NCBI RefSeq assembly: GCF_020165495.1
Contig: NZ_JAIUIE010000005.1
Location: 186,001 to 250,000, forward strand
Length of the DNA: 64,000 nt
Direction: 5' to 3'
DNA from: Mesorhizobium sp. BR1-1-16
GTDB taxonomy: Bacteria > Pseudomonadota > Alphaproteobacteria > Rhizobiales > Kaistiaceae
Shown: positions 1 to 10,352 of the stretch, piece by piece
Layout: each line of letters starts with the position of its first letter
How positions within the stretch are numbered: position 1 is the first letter of the stretch
Notes under the pieces: generated by a model
Databases searched by the model: none
What the model was told of the DNA's origin: nothing
What the model saw: only the letters and a program-made list of their open reading frames with translations
Position numbers and translations under genes: made by a program

Positions 1-87
1 TACGGCTTTAGCCGTTGCGGAATTTAGTCTTGGTTCCACCACACCGCCCCGTTACTGCGCCCCATCGTCGGGATCAGACAGAAGAAA

Positions 88-1686
88 ATGATGACACCAT
101 CGTATAAGCTTACGCGGCGGCGCCTGCTCGCATCGGCCGCAGCGACAGCCGCGGCGGCGGCGATTGGCACGGTCCTCCCCGGTGAGGCGCTGGCACAGGC
201 GACCAACGTCGCCGCCTCGCTCGCCACCGACGGGCCGTTCACACGCTCGACAGTCTCGGAGATTGCGCGGCGCCTGTCGCGGGTGCCTTTCGCAGCCCCC
301 GCCTCGCGGCTGCCGGAAGTCTTGCAGAACCTCACCTACGACCAGTATCGCGACATCCGCTTCAAGACTTCGGCGTCGATCTGGCAGGGCTCGGGCCTGC
401 CCTTCACGCTGCAGCTCTTCCATCCCGGCTTCTATTTCAAGGAGCCGATCGAAGTCGCGATCGTCAAGGACGGCGTCGCCAAGCATCTGCCCTATTCGAC
501 CGACCTGTTCGATTTCGGGCCGCTGGTGCCGAAGGGCATTCCCAACGCCGATATCGGCTTTGCGGGCATCCGTCTGCATGGGCCGCTGAACCGGCCGGAT
601 TATTTCGACGAGGTCGTCGTTTTCCAGGGCGCAAGCTATTTCCGCTCGCTCGGCAAGGGACAGGCCTATGGCATCTCGGCACGCGGCCTTGCCGTGAAGA
701 CCGCCGAGCCGGAAGGCGAGGAGTTCCCGATCTTCCGCGCCTTCTGGGTCGAAACGCCGGTCAAGGACGGCGACACCATCGTCCTTTATGCCCTGCTCGA
801 CAGCCCGAGCGTCACCGGCGCCTATCGCTTCACCATCCGCCCGGGCGTCACAACGACCATGGATGTCGAGGCCGACCTGTTCCCGCGCGTCGACCTCGCC
901 AAGGTCGGGCTGGCGCCTGGCACCAGCATGTTCTTCTTCGGCCCGAACGATCGGCAGGGCGTCGACGATTTCCGCCCCGAAGTGCACGATTCCGATGGCC
1001 TCCTGATGGTCAACGGGCGCGGCGAGCGGCTGTGGCGGCCGCTGTCCAATCCCGCGACGCTGCAGATCAGCGCCTTTGTCGATGCCGGGCCGCGCGGCTT
1101 CGGCCTCATTCAGCGTGACCGCAACTTCGTCACCTATGAGGATCTCGAAGCCTTCTACGAGAAGCGGCCGAGCCTCTGGGTCGAACCTGTCGGCGACTGG
1201 GGCTCGGGCGCCGTCACGCTGGTGGAGATTCCGACCAATTCGGAGATCCACGACAACATCGTGGCCTATTGGCAGCCGAAGGATCCCATGCCTGCGGGCT
1301 CCGAATATTCCTTTGCCTATCGTCTTTCATGGGGCGGCGACCCCACTTTTGTTGCCGGCGGCATGGTCGTCAACGGAACCATGGTCGGCCGGTCGACATT
1401 GGATGGCGACAGCCCGAGCCGGCGCTTCGTCGTCGACTTCGCTCCGCAGCAACTGCTCGAAGGCAAGCCAGCCGAAGAGCCGAAGGCAACGGTGACCACT
1501 TCGGCGGGCAAGATCAGCAATGTGGTGGTGATCCCCAATCCGCAGATCGGTGAAGGCCAAGGCTGGCGCGTGAACTTCGAGCTCGATCCTGACAATGCCA
1601 ATCTTATCGAACTGAGGACCGTGCTGACCTTCCCGGACGGCCGCGCCTCGGAGACCTGGGTCTATCGATGGACGGCGACGGCGTGA
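88..1686 (+). CDS. opgG: Periplasmic glucan biosynthesis protein (OpgG/OpgD family)
   Basis: Periplasmic protein of the MdoG/OpgG family, needed to make or branch osmoregulated periplasmic glucans from the backbone produced by OpgH. The 532-residue length fits the family. The N-terminus carries a twin-arginine signal (TRRRLLAS at about residues 9-16, an Ala-rich hydrophobic stretch, then a likely cut after ALAQA), so export is probably by Tat. Tat export is typical of OpgD, whereas E. coli OpgG uses Sec. Position decides the name: its last 19 bases overlap the start of opgH, the usual opgG-opgH order. The ATG at 88 follows a purine-rich stretch; a second ATG follows at once. The OpgG/OpgD distinction is inference. 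Confidence 0.88.
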   Translation: MMTPSYKLTRRRLLASAAATAAAAAIGTVLPGEALAQATNVAASLATDGPFTRSTVSEIARRLSRVPFAAPASRLPEVLQNLTYDQYRDIRFKTSASIWQGSGLPFTLQLFHPGFYFKEPIEVAIVKDGVAKHLPYSTDLFDFGPLVPKGIPNADIGFAGIRLHGPLNRPDYFDEVVVFQGASYFRSLGKGQAYGISARGLAVKTAEPEGEEFPIFRAFWVETPVKDGDTIVLYALLDSPSVTGAYRFTIRPGVTTTMDVEADLFPRVDLAKVGLAPGTSMFFFGPNDRQGVDDFRPEVHDSDGLLMVNGRGERLWRPLSNPATLQISAFVDAGPRGFGLIQRDRNFVTYEDLEAFYEKRPSLWVEPVGDWGSGAVTLVEIPTNSEIHDNIVAYWQPKDPMPAGSEYSFAYRLSWGGDPTFVAGGMVVNGTMVGRSTLDGDSPSRRFVVDFAPQQLLEGKPAEEPKATVTTSAGKISNVVVIPNPQIGEGQGWRVNFELDPDNANLIELRTVLTFPDGRASETWVYRWTATA

Positions 1687-3887
1687 CGGCAGTCCTGGCA
1701 GAACGGGGGGCCGAGGCGGACACCGTCTCGCCCTCTCTGCCTGATGCCGAAGAGACCGCCTCGCCCCCGGCGCCCGCCGCGACCCTGCATGGCATGCCGC
1801 CGGAAGTCCCCTCGGACATGCCGATCCAGTCGCTCTGGCGGTTCCGGCGGCGCAACCGCCGCCGGTTCATCGATCCGCGCCATTCCCGTTCGTCCTTCTT
1901 CCGGCGCATCTCGGTCCTTGGCGGCGCCTTCGCGCTCGCGGCGATCGCCGTCTTCGAAATGGAGCAGGTGCTCGAAGTCGGCGGGCTGACGCCGATCGAG
2001 ATCGCGGTGCTCATTCTGTTCGCGCTGAATTTCGGCTGGATCGCCATGGCGTTCATGAGCGCGATCGCCGGCTATGGTCTCGTTATTGGTCGCATCGGCC
2101 GTCCGAAGCGCACGCCGTCGGGGCCGCTCGCGGCGCGCACCGCCGTCTTGATGCCGACCTATAATGAAGACCCCTCGCGCGTCTTCGCTGGCATCGAAGC
2201 GATGGCCGAAGGGCTGCATGCGCTCGGCCAGGGGCCGGCCTTCGACTGGTTCGTGCTCGCCGACACCACCGATCCCGACGTCGCGCTCGCCGAGGAGGCG
2301 GCGGTCGTCGCGATCCGCGCACGCCTCGCCGGCAAGGCCAACATCTACTACCGCCGCCGCCGCCGCAACGTTTCGCGCAAGGCCGGGAATGTCGCCGACT
2401 TTTGCATGCGCTGGGCCGGCGCCTACGAGCAGATGCTCGTCCTCGACGCCGACAGCCTGATGGCGCCCGAGACGATCGTGGAGCTGGCGCGCCGCATGGA
2501 GGAGGACCCCGACGCCGGCCTCATCCAGACCATCCCCGCCCTCGTCAACGGGACCACGATCCTGGCGCGGCTGCAGCAATTCGCCGGCCGCGTCTACGGT
2601 CCGATCGTCGGCGCCGGCCTCTCCTTCTGGACCGGCTCGGAAGGCAATTACTGGGGCCACAACGCGATCATCCGCACCCGCGCCTTCCTCGAAGCGGCGG
2701 GACTGCCCGACCTGCCCGGCAAGCCGCCCTTCGGCGGCCATATCCTCAGCCATGATTTCGTCGAGGCAGCGCTGCTGCGCCGCGCCGGCTGGACTGTGCG
2801 GATCGCCGACGATCTCGCCGGTTCCTATGAGGAGAGCCCGCCCTCGATCGTCGATCTCGCCGTCCGCGACCGGCGCTGGTGTCAGGGCAATCTGCAGCAT
2901 CTCTTCGTGCTGCCGGCGCGCGGCCTTCACTGGGTCAGCCGCATCCACCTCCTGACCGGCATCGGGTCCTATGTCGCCTCGCCGCTCTGGCTGCTGCTGA
3001 TCCTGGCCGGCCTGGCGCTGTCGCTGCAGGCCCACTTCATCCGGCCCGAATATTTCACCGAGGACTTCCAGCTCTTTCCGACATGGCCGGTGATCGACGC
3101 CGAACGCGCCCTGCGGCTGTTCGCCCTCACAATGGCGATCCTGTTCGCCCCGAAGGTCATGGGCCTCGTCGCCTTCCTGCGCGACCGCGATGCGCGCCGC
3201 TCGGTCGGCGGCTTCCGCACCATCCTCTCCTTCCTGTTCGAGATCATCGTCTCGGCGTTGATCGCGCCCATCATGATGCTCGTCCATACCGGCGCGATCG
3301 TTTCCATCCTGGTCGGCCGCGATTCGGGCTGGACGCCGCAACGCCGCGACGATGGCGGCGTGCCGCTCCGGTCGTTGATCATCCGCCATCGCTGGCATGT
3401 GTTGATGGGCGTCGCGCTGCTGGCAGCGTCCTGGCTCGATTCGCTCGTGCTGGTCGCCTGGATGTCGCCGGCGATCATCGGGCTCATTCTCGCGGTGCCG
3501 CTCTCCCGCATCACGGGATCGAATCGCATCGGCCGCGTCATCAAGCGCATCGGCCTGCTGCGGACGCCCGAGGAAGCCGCGCCGCCACCGATCGCCGTGG
3601 CCGCGGCCGCGCTGCGCCCCGTCTATGAAGCAGCCGTGGGCGAACGACCGTCGATGGCGGATCTTGTCGCGGATCCGCGCTGGCGTGCGCTGCATCTCGC
3701 CCTTGTCGACCGCGTGCCGGAACGGCCGCGCGGCGTCGTCGACAGCATCGAGGCGCTGGCGGCGGCCAAGATCTCGGAGGCCGACACCGCCACCGAGGCA
3801 GTCGCCTTCATGACGGAAAAGGAGCGTGCCATGGTTCTGGCGACACCTTTCCTTCTCATCCGTCTTGCGGAGCTGCCGGCTGAATAG
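1668..3887 (+). CDS. opgH: Glucans biosynthesis glucosyltransferase MdoH/OpgH
   Basis: Inner-membrane family-2 glycosyltransferase that polymerises glucose from UDP-glucose into the periplasmic glucan backbone. The cytoplasmic catalytic domain shows MPTYNE (162-167), the LDADS acidic motif (259-263), SHDFVEA (361-367) and the acceptor motif DRRWCQGN (401-408). Two membrane spans lie before it (about 80-140) and several after it (about 425-620). At 739 residues it is shorter than E. coli MdoH, mainly at the N-terminus, as in many alphaproteobacteria. It overlaps the 3' end of opgG, which implies translational coupling. Family membership is clear. Confidence 0.93.
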   Translation: MDGDGVTAVLAERGAEADTVSPSLPDAEETASPPAPAATLHGMPPEVPSDMPIQSLWRFRRRNRRRFIDPRHSRSSFFRRISVLGGAFALAAIAVFEMEQVLEVGGLTPIEIAVLILFALNFGWIAMAFMSAIAGYGLVIGRIGRPKRTPSGPLAARTAVLMPTYNEDPSRVFAGIEAMAEGLHALGQGPAFDWFVLADTTDPDVALAEEAAVVAIRARLAGKANIYYRRRRRNVSRKAGNVADFCMRWAGAYEQMLVLDADSLMAPETIVELARRMEEDPDAGLIQTIPALVNGTTILARLQQFAGRVYGPIVGAGLSFWTGSEGNYWGHNAIIRTRAFLEAAGLPDLPGKPPFGGHILSHDFVEAALLRRAGWTVRIADDLAGSYEESPPSIVDLAVRDRRWCQGNLQHLFVLPARGLHWVSRIHLLTGIGSYVASPLWLLLILAGLALSLQAHFIRPEYFTEDFQLFPTWPVIDAERALRLFALTMAILFAPKVMGLVAFLRDRDARRSVGGFRTILSFLFEIIVSALIAPIMMLVHTGAIVSILVGRDSGWTPQRRDDGGVPLRSLIIRHRWHVLMGVALLAASWLDSLVLVAWMSPAIIGLILAVPLSRITGSNRIGRVIKRIGLLRTPEEAAPPPIAVAAAALRPVYEAAVGERPSMADLVADPRWRALHLALVDRVPERPRGVVDSIEALAAAKISEADTATEAVAFMTEKERAMVLATPFLLIRLAELPAE

Positions 3888-4012
3888 CGGCCGGGGGTCG
3901 CGGCACGTTACCGCGCCGCAGCGCAAATGACCGATCTTTTCGCACTCGCACAAACCGGCTAATAATGGAGCACGTCCGCCGCGCCCCGCGCGGACTGACA
4001 TCGGGGGTTCTG

Positions 4013-7000
4013 GTGGCCATCAAGAAGATTCTCGTTGCAAACCGGTCCGAAATTGCGATCCGGGTGTTCCGTGCAGCCAACGAGCTGGGACTGAAGACGG
4101 TCGCCATCTTCGCCGAGGAGGACAAGCTCGCCCTCCACCGCTTCAAGGCGGATGAAGCCTATCAGGTCGGCAAGGGTCTCGGGCCGATCGAGGCTTATCT
4201 CAACATCGCCGACATCATCCGTATCGCCCGCGAATGCAAGGCCGACGCGATCCATCCTGGCTACGGCCTGCTCTCAGAGAGCCCGGAATTCGCCGAGGCC
4301 TGCGCCGAGGCCGGGATCACCTTCATCGGTCCCTCGCCGGATACGATGCGCATGCTCGGGAACAAGGTCGCCGCCCGCAATCTGGCCATCGCGGCGGGCG
4401 TGCCGGTCATGCCGGCCACCGACCCGCTGCCCGATGATCCGGAATTCATCAAGTCCGAGGCGAAGCGCATCGGCTATCCGCTGATGTTGAAGGCCTCTTG
4501 GGGCGGCGGCGGGCGCGGCATGCGCGTCATCCGCGACGAGGAAACCCTGCTGAAGGACGCCGTGACGGCGCGGCGCGAGGCCAAGGCCGCATTCGGCAAG
4601 GACGAGATCTATCTCGAGAAGCTCGTCGAGCGGGCGCGCCATGTCGAGGTCCAGATCCTCGGCGACCGCCACGGCAACATCGTCCATCTCTTCGAGCGCG
4701 ACTGCTCCGTGCAGCGCCGCCACCAGAAGGTCGTCGAGCGCGCGCCTGCCCCATATCTTGCGGAAAGCGAGCGCAAGGAAATCACCGACTACGGCATCAA
4801 GATCGGCCACGCCTCGAATTACTACGGCGCCGGCACGGTCGAGTTCCTGATGGATGCCGACACCGGCAAGTTCTACTTCATCGAGGTCAATCCGCGCATC
4901 CAGGTCGAGCACACCGTCACCGAGCAGGTGACCGGCATCGACATTGTCAAGGCGCAGATCCACATCGCCGAGGGCGACGCGATCGGCACGCCGGCATCGG
5001 GCGTTCCTGCTCAGGCCGATATCCGCCTCAACGGTCACGCCCTGCAGTGCCGCATCACGACGGAAGATCCGGAGCAGAACTTCATCCCGGATTACGGCCG
5101 CATCACCGCCTATCGCGAGGCCTCTGGCTTCGGCATCCGCCTCGACGGCGGCACGGCCTATTCGGGCGCGGTGATCACGCGCTTCTATGATCCTCTGCTG
5201 GAGAAAATCACTGCATGGGCGCCGACGCCCGAGGAGGCGATCGCCCGCATGGACCGTGCGCTGCGCGAATTCCGCATCCGCGGCGTGGCGACGAACCTCA
5301 CTTTCGTCGCCAACATCATCAACCACCCGAAATTCCGCGACAATTCCTATACGACGCGCTTCATCGACACGACGCCGGAGCTCTTCACCTCCGTCCGCCG
5401 CCGCGATCGCGCCACCAAGCTGCTGACCTATATCGCCGACGTCACCGTCAACGGCCATCCCGAGACGCGCGGCCGCACCAAGCCAAAGGCGGATGCGCTG
5501 GCCAAGGTCATCCCGCATTTTGCGGCCGAACCGGCGCCCGGCACCAAGCAGTATCTCGAGGCGCATGGTCCCGAGGCGCTGGCGAAATGGATGCGAGCCG
5601 AGACACGCACGCTCGTTACCGACACGACGATGCGCGACGCGCACCAGTCGCTGCTGGCAACCCGCATGCGCACACATGACATCGTCGGCATCGCCGACAG
5701 TTATGCGCGCGGCCTGCCCGGCCTGTTCAGCCTTGAATGCTGGGGCGGCGCGACTTTTGACGTCGCGATGCGCTTCCTGACCGAGGACCCGTGGGAACGC
5801 CTCGCGATGATCCGCGAGCGCGCCCCGAACATCCTGCTGCAGATGCTGCTGCGCGGCGCCAACGGCGTCGGCTACACCAACTATGCCGACAATGTCGTCA
5901 AGTATTTCGTCAAGCAGGCCGCGGCCGGCGGCATTGACGTTTTCCGTGTGTTCGACTGCCTAAACTGGACGGAGAACATGCGCGTCTCGATGGACGCGGT
6001 GCGCGAGGAAGGCAAGGTCCTCGAGGCGGCGATCTGCTACACCGGCGACGTCCTCGATCCCGATCGTGCCAAATACGACCTCAAATACTATGTCGGCCTC
6101 GCCAAGGAACTGGAAAAGGCCGGCGCCCATGTCATCGGCCTCAAGGACATGGCCGGCCTTCTGAAGCCTGAGGCGGCGAAGAAGCTGATTACGACGCTGC
6201 GCTCGGAGACCGAGCTGCCGATCCACCTGCACACGCATGACACGTCTGGCATAGCGGCCGCGACGGTCCTCGCCGCCGTCGAGGCCGGCGTCGATGCCGT
6301 CGACGCAGCGATGGACGCGCTGTCCGGCCTCACCTCGCAGCCCTGTCTCGGCTCGATCGTCGAGGCACTGAAGAGCACCGAGCGTGACACGGGCCTCGAT
6401 CCCGGCGCGATCCGCAAGATCTCGTTCTATTGGGAGGCGGTGCGCGCGCAGTATGTCGCCTTCGAGAGCGATCTGCGGGCCGGCGCGTCGGAGGTTTACC
6501 TGCACGAGATGCCAGGCGGCCAGTTCACCAATCTTAAGGAGCAGTCGCGCTCCCTCGGCCTCGACACGCGCTGGCACGAGGTGGCGCAGGCCTATGCCGA
6601 CGTCAACCAGATGTTCGGCGACATCGTCAAGGTGACACCGTCCTCGAAGGTCGTCGGCGACATGGCGCTGATGATGGTCAGCCAGAACCTGACCGTCGCC
6701 GATGTCGAGGACCCGACGCGCGACATCGCCTTCCCGGATTCGGTCGTGCAGATGATGCGCGGCGATCTCGGCCAGCCGCCGGGCGGCTGGCCGGCTGCGA
6801 TCCAGAAGAAGATCCTCAAGGGCGAGACCCCGTCAACGGCGCGGCCGGGTGCGCTCATCAAGGCGGCCGATCTCGACGCCGAGCGCAAGACTGCCGCCGA
6901 GAAGACCGGCAAGAGCGAGATCGACGATTTCGCGCTCGCCTCCTACCTCATGTATCCGAAGGTCTACACCGACTTCGCCAAGGCTGAAGACACCTACGGT

Positions 7001-7453
7001 CCTACCAGCGCATTGCCGACAGCCGTCTATTTCTACGGTCTGCCGGTTGGCGAGGAGATCCTGGTCGAGCTCGAAAAGGGCAAGACCATGGTCATCCGCA
7101 TGCAGGCGATCGGTGATTCGGACGAGGAGGGCCTGATCCGCGTCTTCTTCGAGCTCAATGGCCAGCCGCGCGTCGTCAAGGTGCCGGACCGTGCCAATGC
7201 CGGCTCGATCATCGCCAAGCGCAAGGCCGAGGAAGGTAATCCCAACCACGTCGCCGCGCCGATGCCGGGCGTCGTCTCGACGCTTGCCGCCCGCGCCGGC
7301 CAGCCGGTCAAGGCTGGCGACGTGCTGCTCTCGATCGAGGCGATGAAGATGGAGACCGCGATCCACGCCGATCGCGATGGCACGATCGCCGAGGTGCTGG
7401 TTCACGCCGGCAGCCAGATCGACGCCAAGGATCTTCTGGTCGTCTTCGGCTGA
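4013..7453 (+). CDS. pyc: Pyruvate carboxylase
   Basis: Biotin-dependent anaplerotic enzyme converting pyruvate, bicarbonate and ATP to oxaloacetate. It has the full single-chain order: biotin carboxylase with ATP-grasp loop (WGGGGRGM, about residue 164), carboxyltransferase beginning near [11 protein letters not shown] (about 530), and a C-terminal biotinyl domain with the AMKMET motif whose lysine is about residue 1112. I place the start at GTG 4013, directly before the conserved [16 protein letters not shown], giving 1146 residues, close to rhizobial Pyc. An ATG at 3965 in the same frame would add 16 unconserved residues. A hairpin follows the stop. The gene appears monocistronic. Confidence 0.96.
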   Translation: MAIKKILVANRSEIAIRVFRAANELGLKTVAIFAEEDKLALHRFKADEAYQVGKGLGPIEAYLNIADIIRIARECKADAIHPGYGLLSESPEFAEACAEAGITFIGPSPDTMRMLGNKVAARNLAIAAGVPVMPATDPLPDDPEFIKSEAKRIGYPLMLKASWGGGGRGMRVIRDEETLLKDAVTARREAKAAFGKDEIYLEKLVERARHVEVQILGDRHGNIVHLFERDCSVQRRHQKVVERAPAPYLAESERKEITDYGIKIGHASNYYGAGTVEFLMDADTGKFYFIEVNPRIQVEHTVTEQVTGIDIVKAQIHIAEGDAIGTPASGVPAQADIRLNGHALQCRITTEDPEQNFIPDYGRITAYREASGFGIRLDGGTAYSGAVITRFYDPLLEKITAWAPTPEEAIARMDRALREFRIRGVATNLTFVANIINHPKFRDNSYTTRFIDTTPELFTSVRRRDRATKLLTYIADVTVNGHPETRGRTKPKADALAKVIPHFAAEPAPGTKQYLEAHGPEALAKWMRAETRTLVTDTTMRDAHQSLLATRMRTHDIVGIADSYARGLPGLFSLECWGGATFDVAMRFLTEDPWERLAMIRERAPNILLQMLLRGANGVGYTNYADNVVKYFVKQAAAGGIDVFRVFDCLNWTENMRVSMDAVREEGKVLEAAICYTGDVLDPDRAKYDLKYYVGLAKELEKAGAHVIGLKDMAGLLKPEAAKKLITTLRSETELPIHLHTHDTSGIAAATVLAAVEAGVDAVDAAMDALSGLTSQPCLGSIVEALKSTERDTGLDPGAIRKISFYWEAVRAQYVAFESDLRAGASEVYLHEMPGGQFTNLKEQSRSLGLDTRWHEVAQAYADVNQMFGDIVKVTPSSKVVGDMALMMVSQNLTVADVEDPTRDIAFPDSVVQMMRGDLGQPPGGWPAAIQKKILKGETPSTARPGALIKAADLDAERKTAAEKTGKSEIDDFALASYLMYPKVYTDFAKAEDTYGPTSALPTAVYFYGLPVGEEILVELEKGKTMVIRMQAIGDSDEEGLIRVFFELNGQPRVVKVPDRANAGSIIAKRKAEEGNPNHVAAPMPGVVSTLAARAGQPVKAGDVLLSIEAMKMETAIHADRDGTIAEVLVHAGSQIDAKDLLVVFG

Positions 7454-7481
7454 GACCAACGCGCTTTCCGATCCAGACCAT

Positions 7482-7509
7482 GGCGCCGGGGCTTTTGTCC
7501 CGGCGCTTT
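7482..7509 (+). terminator. Hairpin terminator after pyc
   Basis: An 8-bp perfect GC-rich stem (GCGCCGGG / CCCGGCGC) with an 8-base T-rich loop, followed only by TTT. It starts about 30 bases after the pyc stop and ends before the ribosome site of the next gene. The short T-run makes it a moderate candidate for intrinsic termination. Confidence 0.55.
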
Positions 7510-7568
7510 GCCATGCGATAGGAAGACGAGGCGCCGAACGCGCGCATGTCACAAGGGATGGAACGCCA

Positions 7569-8318
7569 ATGTCAGCTCACGGGAAGATCGCGCTCGTCAC
7601 GGGCGGCGGCTCGGGGATCGGCAAGGCCGTGGCTCTCGTCCTGGACGGCGCCGGCTATCAGGTGGTGATCACCGGGCGCACACAGGCTTCGCTCGACGCA
7701 GTTGTCGCGGAATCGGGCGGCGGCATGGTGGCCATTCCCGCCGACATGACGGACCCGGCCTCCGTCGCTGCGCTCTTCGCCGCTATCAAGGAGCGCTTCG
7801 GCCGCCTCGACCTTCTCTTCAACAATGCCGGCACCAGCGCCCCGGCGGTCCCGCTCGAGGAGCTGAGCTACGCGCAATGGAAGGCCGTGATCGATACCAA
7901 TGTCAGCGGCGTCTTCCTCTGCACGCAGGAAGCCTTCCGCATCATGAAGGACCAGAGCCCGCGCGGCGGCCGCATCATCAACAACGGCTCGATTTCGGCG
8001 ACGACGCCGCGGCCGAATTCCGCGCCCTATACGGCTTCCAAGCATGCGGTTCTCGGTCTCACCAAGTCGACTTCGCTCGATGGCCGCAAATATGACATTG
8101 CCTGCGGCCAGATCGACATCGGCAATACCGCGACGCCGATGGCGGCGCAGATGTCGAAGGGCGTGCTGCAACCCGATCTGTCGGTGCAGGTCGAGCCCAC
8201 TTTCGATGTCCGCCATGTCGCCGATGCCGTGCTTTACATGGCGGGACTGCCGCTCGACGCGAATGTCCTTAATTTGACCGTGATGGCAACCAAAATGCCG
8301 CTTACTGGTCGTGGCTGA
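7569..8318 (+). CDS. SDR family oxidoreductase
   Basis: Short-chain dehydrogenase/reductase of 249 residues. It shows the classical NAD(P) motif TGGGSGIG near the N-terminus, the NNAG motif, and the YTASK catalytic Tyr-Lys pair followed by a conserved hydrophobic stretch. The ATG at 7569 is chosen because an AAGGGATGG ribosome site lies just upstream and the Rossmann fold begins eight residues in; longer in-frame extensions would run back over the pyc terminator. The substrate cannot be read from the sequence, and no neighbour suggests one. It is probably transcribed alone. Confidence 0.88.
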   Translation: MSAHGKIALVTGGGSGIGKAVALVLDGAGYQVVITGRTQASLDAVVAESGGGMVAIPADMTDPASVAALFAAIKERFGRLDLLFNNAGTSAPAVPLEELSYAQWKAVIDTNVSGVFLCTQEAFRIMKDQSPRGGRIINNGSISATTPRPNSAPYTASKHAVLGLTKSTSLDGRKYDIACGQIDIGNTATPMAAQMSKGVLQPDLSVQVEPTFDVRHVADAVLYMAGLPLDANVLNLTVMATKMPLTGRG

Positions 8319-8334
8319 GAGACCAACAATCCAA

Positions 8335-8362
8335 TTGACTCAGCCTGAGCAGGGGTTATTTA
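8335..8362 (+). promoter_or_regulatory. Possible promoter for the GGDEF gene
   Basis: TTGACT and TATTTA separated by 16 bases in an AT-richer patch between the SDR stop and the GGDEF gene. The -35 is good and the -10 is weak. If real, transcription would begin just before the hairpin at 8371. Confidence 0.3.
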
Positions 8363-8370
8363 CCTCGCGT

Positions 8371-8408
8371 TCTCGCATCGGCCAGCAAAATGGCCGAATC
8401 GTGCGAGA
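8371..8408 (+). promoter_or_regulatory. Two-tier hairpin upstream of the diguanylate cyclase gene
   Basis: An inverted repeat with an outer 7-bp stem (TCTCGCA / TGCGAGA) and an inner 7-bp stem (TCGGCCA / TGGCCGA) around a GCAAAA loop, with a small one-sided bulge. It ends about 38 bases before the GGDEF start codon. There is no T-run, so it is more likely a structured 5' leader than a terminator of the preceding SDR. Its function is unknown. Confidence 0.45.
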
Positions 8409-8446
8409 TGTGAGTCCCGTCCCGGCGTGAGATCGATGAGTTCTTG

Positions 8447-9901
8447 ATGCGGATCGACGAACATCAGATTGCGCCGATGCCAGGCGATGACGATGCAATG
8501 TTCGACCTCGCTCCGATTCCGCTCTGGCTTGAAGACTACAGCGCGCTCAAGGCGCTGTTTGATCAGTGGCGGTCGGCCGGAATTTCGGATCTCGAAACCT
8601 TCCTGCGCGCCGATCCGGCCCGGGCGCTGCTCTGCTCGAGCAATATCCGGCTGATCAAGGTCAATCGCCAGACTCTGAAGCTCTATGGCGCGGCCGATGT
8701 CGGCGAACTCGAGCGCAATCTCGACCGCGTCTTCCGCGATGAGATGCTGGACAGGCTCATCGACGAGATGGTCCAGCTCTGGAAGGGCGGCCTCGAATTC
8801 TCAAGCAATACGATCAACTACACGCTGTCGGGCGAGAGGCTGGATATCCAGCTGCGCGCCGCGCTGCTGCCGGGTTCGGAGGAGAGCTGGAGCCGCGTCC
8901 TGGTCTCGACCGAGAATGTGACGCCGCTCGAATCCGCCTATCGCTGCCTGCAGCACAGCGATGCCTATGCGCGCGGTCTCTTCGACCACTCGCCGGTTTC
9001 GCTCTGGGTCGAGGACTTCAGTGCCGTCAAGCAGCTGCTCGATGAGCTGAAGCAGCGTGGCATCGTCGATTTCCGCGTCTTCACGGACGTTCATCCCGAA
9101 TTCGTGCTGCGTTGCATCACCGAAATCCGCGTCATCGACGTGAACCGCCATACGCTTGAGCTGTTTTGCGCCCCGGACAAGGCGACGCTGCTGAACCGCC
9201 TCGGCGACGTGTTCCGCGATAATATGGAGCCGGCCTTCCGCGAGCAGCTCATCGATCTCTGGCAGGGGAAGCTGTTCCAGCAGCGCGAGGTGGTCAACTA
9301 CACGCTCGACGGCCGCGAACTGCATGTGGTGCTGCAATTCTCGGTTCTGCCCGGCCACGAGCATGACTGGTCGCTGGTCCAGGTGGCGCTGACCGACATC
9401 ACGGCCCGCAAGGCAGCCGAGGCCTATCTCGAATTCCTCGGCAAGCACGACGCGCTCACCAAGCTCTATAATCGCTCGTTCTATATCGAGGAACTCGCCC
9501 GGCTGCAGCGCAACGCCCCCTTCCCCGTGACCATCATCGTGGCCGACCTCAACGGGCTGAAGGAGACCAATGATCGCCTCGGCCATGCCGCGGGCGATGA
9601 ATTGCTGCGCCGGGCCGGCGAGGTGCTCGACAAGCTGATCGAGAGGCCGGGGCACGCCGCGCGGATTGGCGGCGACGAATTCGCGATCATCCTCCCCGGC
9701 GTCGATGAGGCCGGCGCAGAAGCGATGATCGACAACGTCCATCGCTTCGTCGAACTCAACAATCAGTTCTATTCGAGCCTGCCCTTGTCGCTGTCGATGG
9801 GCGCCGCGACGGGACGCAAGGGCGAGCGGCTCGAAGAGGTCGCCAAGCGCGCCGATGCCCTGATGTATGAGGCAAAGCGCGCGTTCTACCTGATGGCATG
9901 A
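8447..9901 (+). CDS. Diguanylate cyclase with two PAS-like sensor repeats
   Basis: Probable c-di-GMP synthase of 484 residues. Two homologous PAS-like modules come first, each opening with a P-(I/V)-(P/S)-LW-(L/V)-ED motif (about residues 20-160 and 185-325). The module pair ends in TDITARKAAE, a PAC-type exit. The GGDEF domain occupies about 325-484, with intact RIGGDEF (GGDEF about 408-412 counted from ATG 8447). The usual RxxD inhibitory site reads RPGH, so product inhibition may be lost. No membrane segment is visible, so sensing is probably cytoplasmic. TTG 8444 directly before the ATG is an alternative start. The ligand of the repeats is unknown. Confidence 0.88.
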   Translation: MRIDEHQIAPMPGDDDAMFDLAPIPLWLEDYSALKALFDQWRSAGISDLETFLRADPARALLCSSNIRLIKVNRQTLKLYGAADVGELERNLDRVFRDEMLDRLIDEMVQLWKGGLEFSSNTINYTLSGERLDIQLRAALLPGSEESWSRVLVSTENVTPLESAYRCLQHSDAYARGLFDHSPVSLWVEDFSAVKQLLDELKQRGIVDFRVFTDVHPEFVLRCITEIRVIDVNRHTLELFCAPDKATLLNRLGDVFRDNMEPAFREQLIDLWQGKLFQQREVVNYTLDGRELHVVLQFSVLPGHEHDWSLVQVALTDITARKAAEAYLEFLGKHDALTKLYNRSFYIEELARLQRNAPFPVTIIVADLNGLKETNDRLGHAAGDELLRRAGEVLDKLIERPGHAARIGGDEFAIILPGVDEAGAEAMIDNVHRFVELNNQFYSSLPLSLSMGAATGRKGERLEEVAKRADALMYEAKRAFYLMA

Positions 9902-9905
9902 GGCT

Positions 9906-10274
9906 TCAGCCGCGCGGGCGCGGCGAAGGCTCGGGTGGTTCTGGCGGACGCGTCACTGCAGGCGGCGAGGCGGCCGCCGGCGCGGGCGCTGCCTCTGCCT
10001 TGCGGCACACGCTCCCGAACAGATAGTCCGGAAACGGCATCCCGCGAATGCCGACGAGATCGACCAGCCGCGGCAGCCAGAACACGACCGCCTTGCCGAA
10101 CCGCCACGCATAGTCGCGGTCGCTTCCGAGCCGGGCGAGATCGACCGGCGGCCCGAAGGAAGGACCACCATCATCCAGCACGACGGGCGCGCTGCAAGGC
10201 GTGTTGTTCAGTTGCACGAAGAGGATGCCGACCCCGAAGAGGCAATAGAGGAAGACAAGCCGGACGAGGGACAT
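9906..10274 (-). CDS. Small membrane-anchored protein of unknown function
   Basis: Hypothetical protein of 122 residues. It has one N-terminal membrane segment (LVRLVFLYCLFGVGILFVQL, about residues 3-22), a middle section rich in Trp, Phe and Arg, and a Pro/Ala-rich tail, suggesting an anchored periplasmic or cytoplasmic tail. ATG 10274 is chosen because a GGAG sits nine bases upstream; an upstream TTG would add eight residues. It lies downstream of and in line with the exoD-like gene and may share its transcript. It ends four bases from the convergent GGDEF gene. I recognise no family. Confidence 0.6.
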   Translation of the reverse strand: MSLVRLVFLYCLFGVGILFVQLNNTPCSAPVVLDDGGPSFGPPVDLARLGSDRDYAWRFGKAVVFWLPRLVDLVGIRGMPFPDYLFGSVCRKAEAAPAPAAASPPAVTRPPEPPEPSPRPRG

Positions 10275-10352
10275 CAGGGCGCGCTCCGCGGCCGCCAACG
10301 GGAAAAGGCACGAACCGGCCTCACTCGAAGCGAACCGGCATCGTCCTCACTA

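Noticed and set aside
1662-4001. Long minus-strand open frame opposite opgH
   Set aside because: It lies wholly over a clear OpgH reading, is rich in Arg, Asp and Gly with no recognisable domain, and is the expected shadow of GC-rich codon use.
4274-5677. 467-codon minus-strand frame opposite pyc
   Set aside because: Shadow of the biotin carboxylase region of pyc; no conserved motif or ribosome site.
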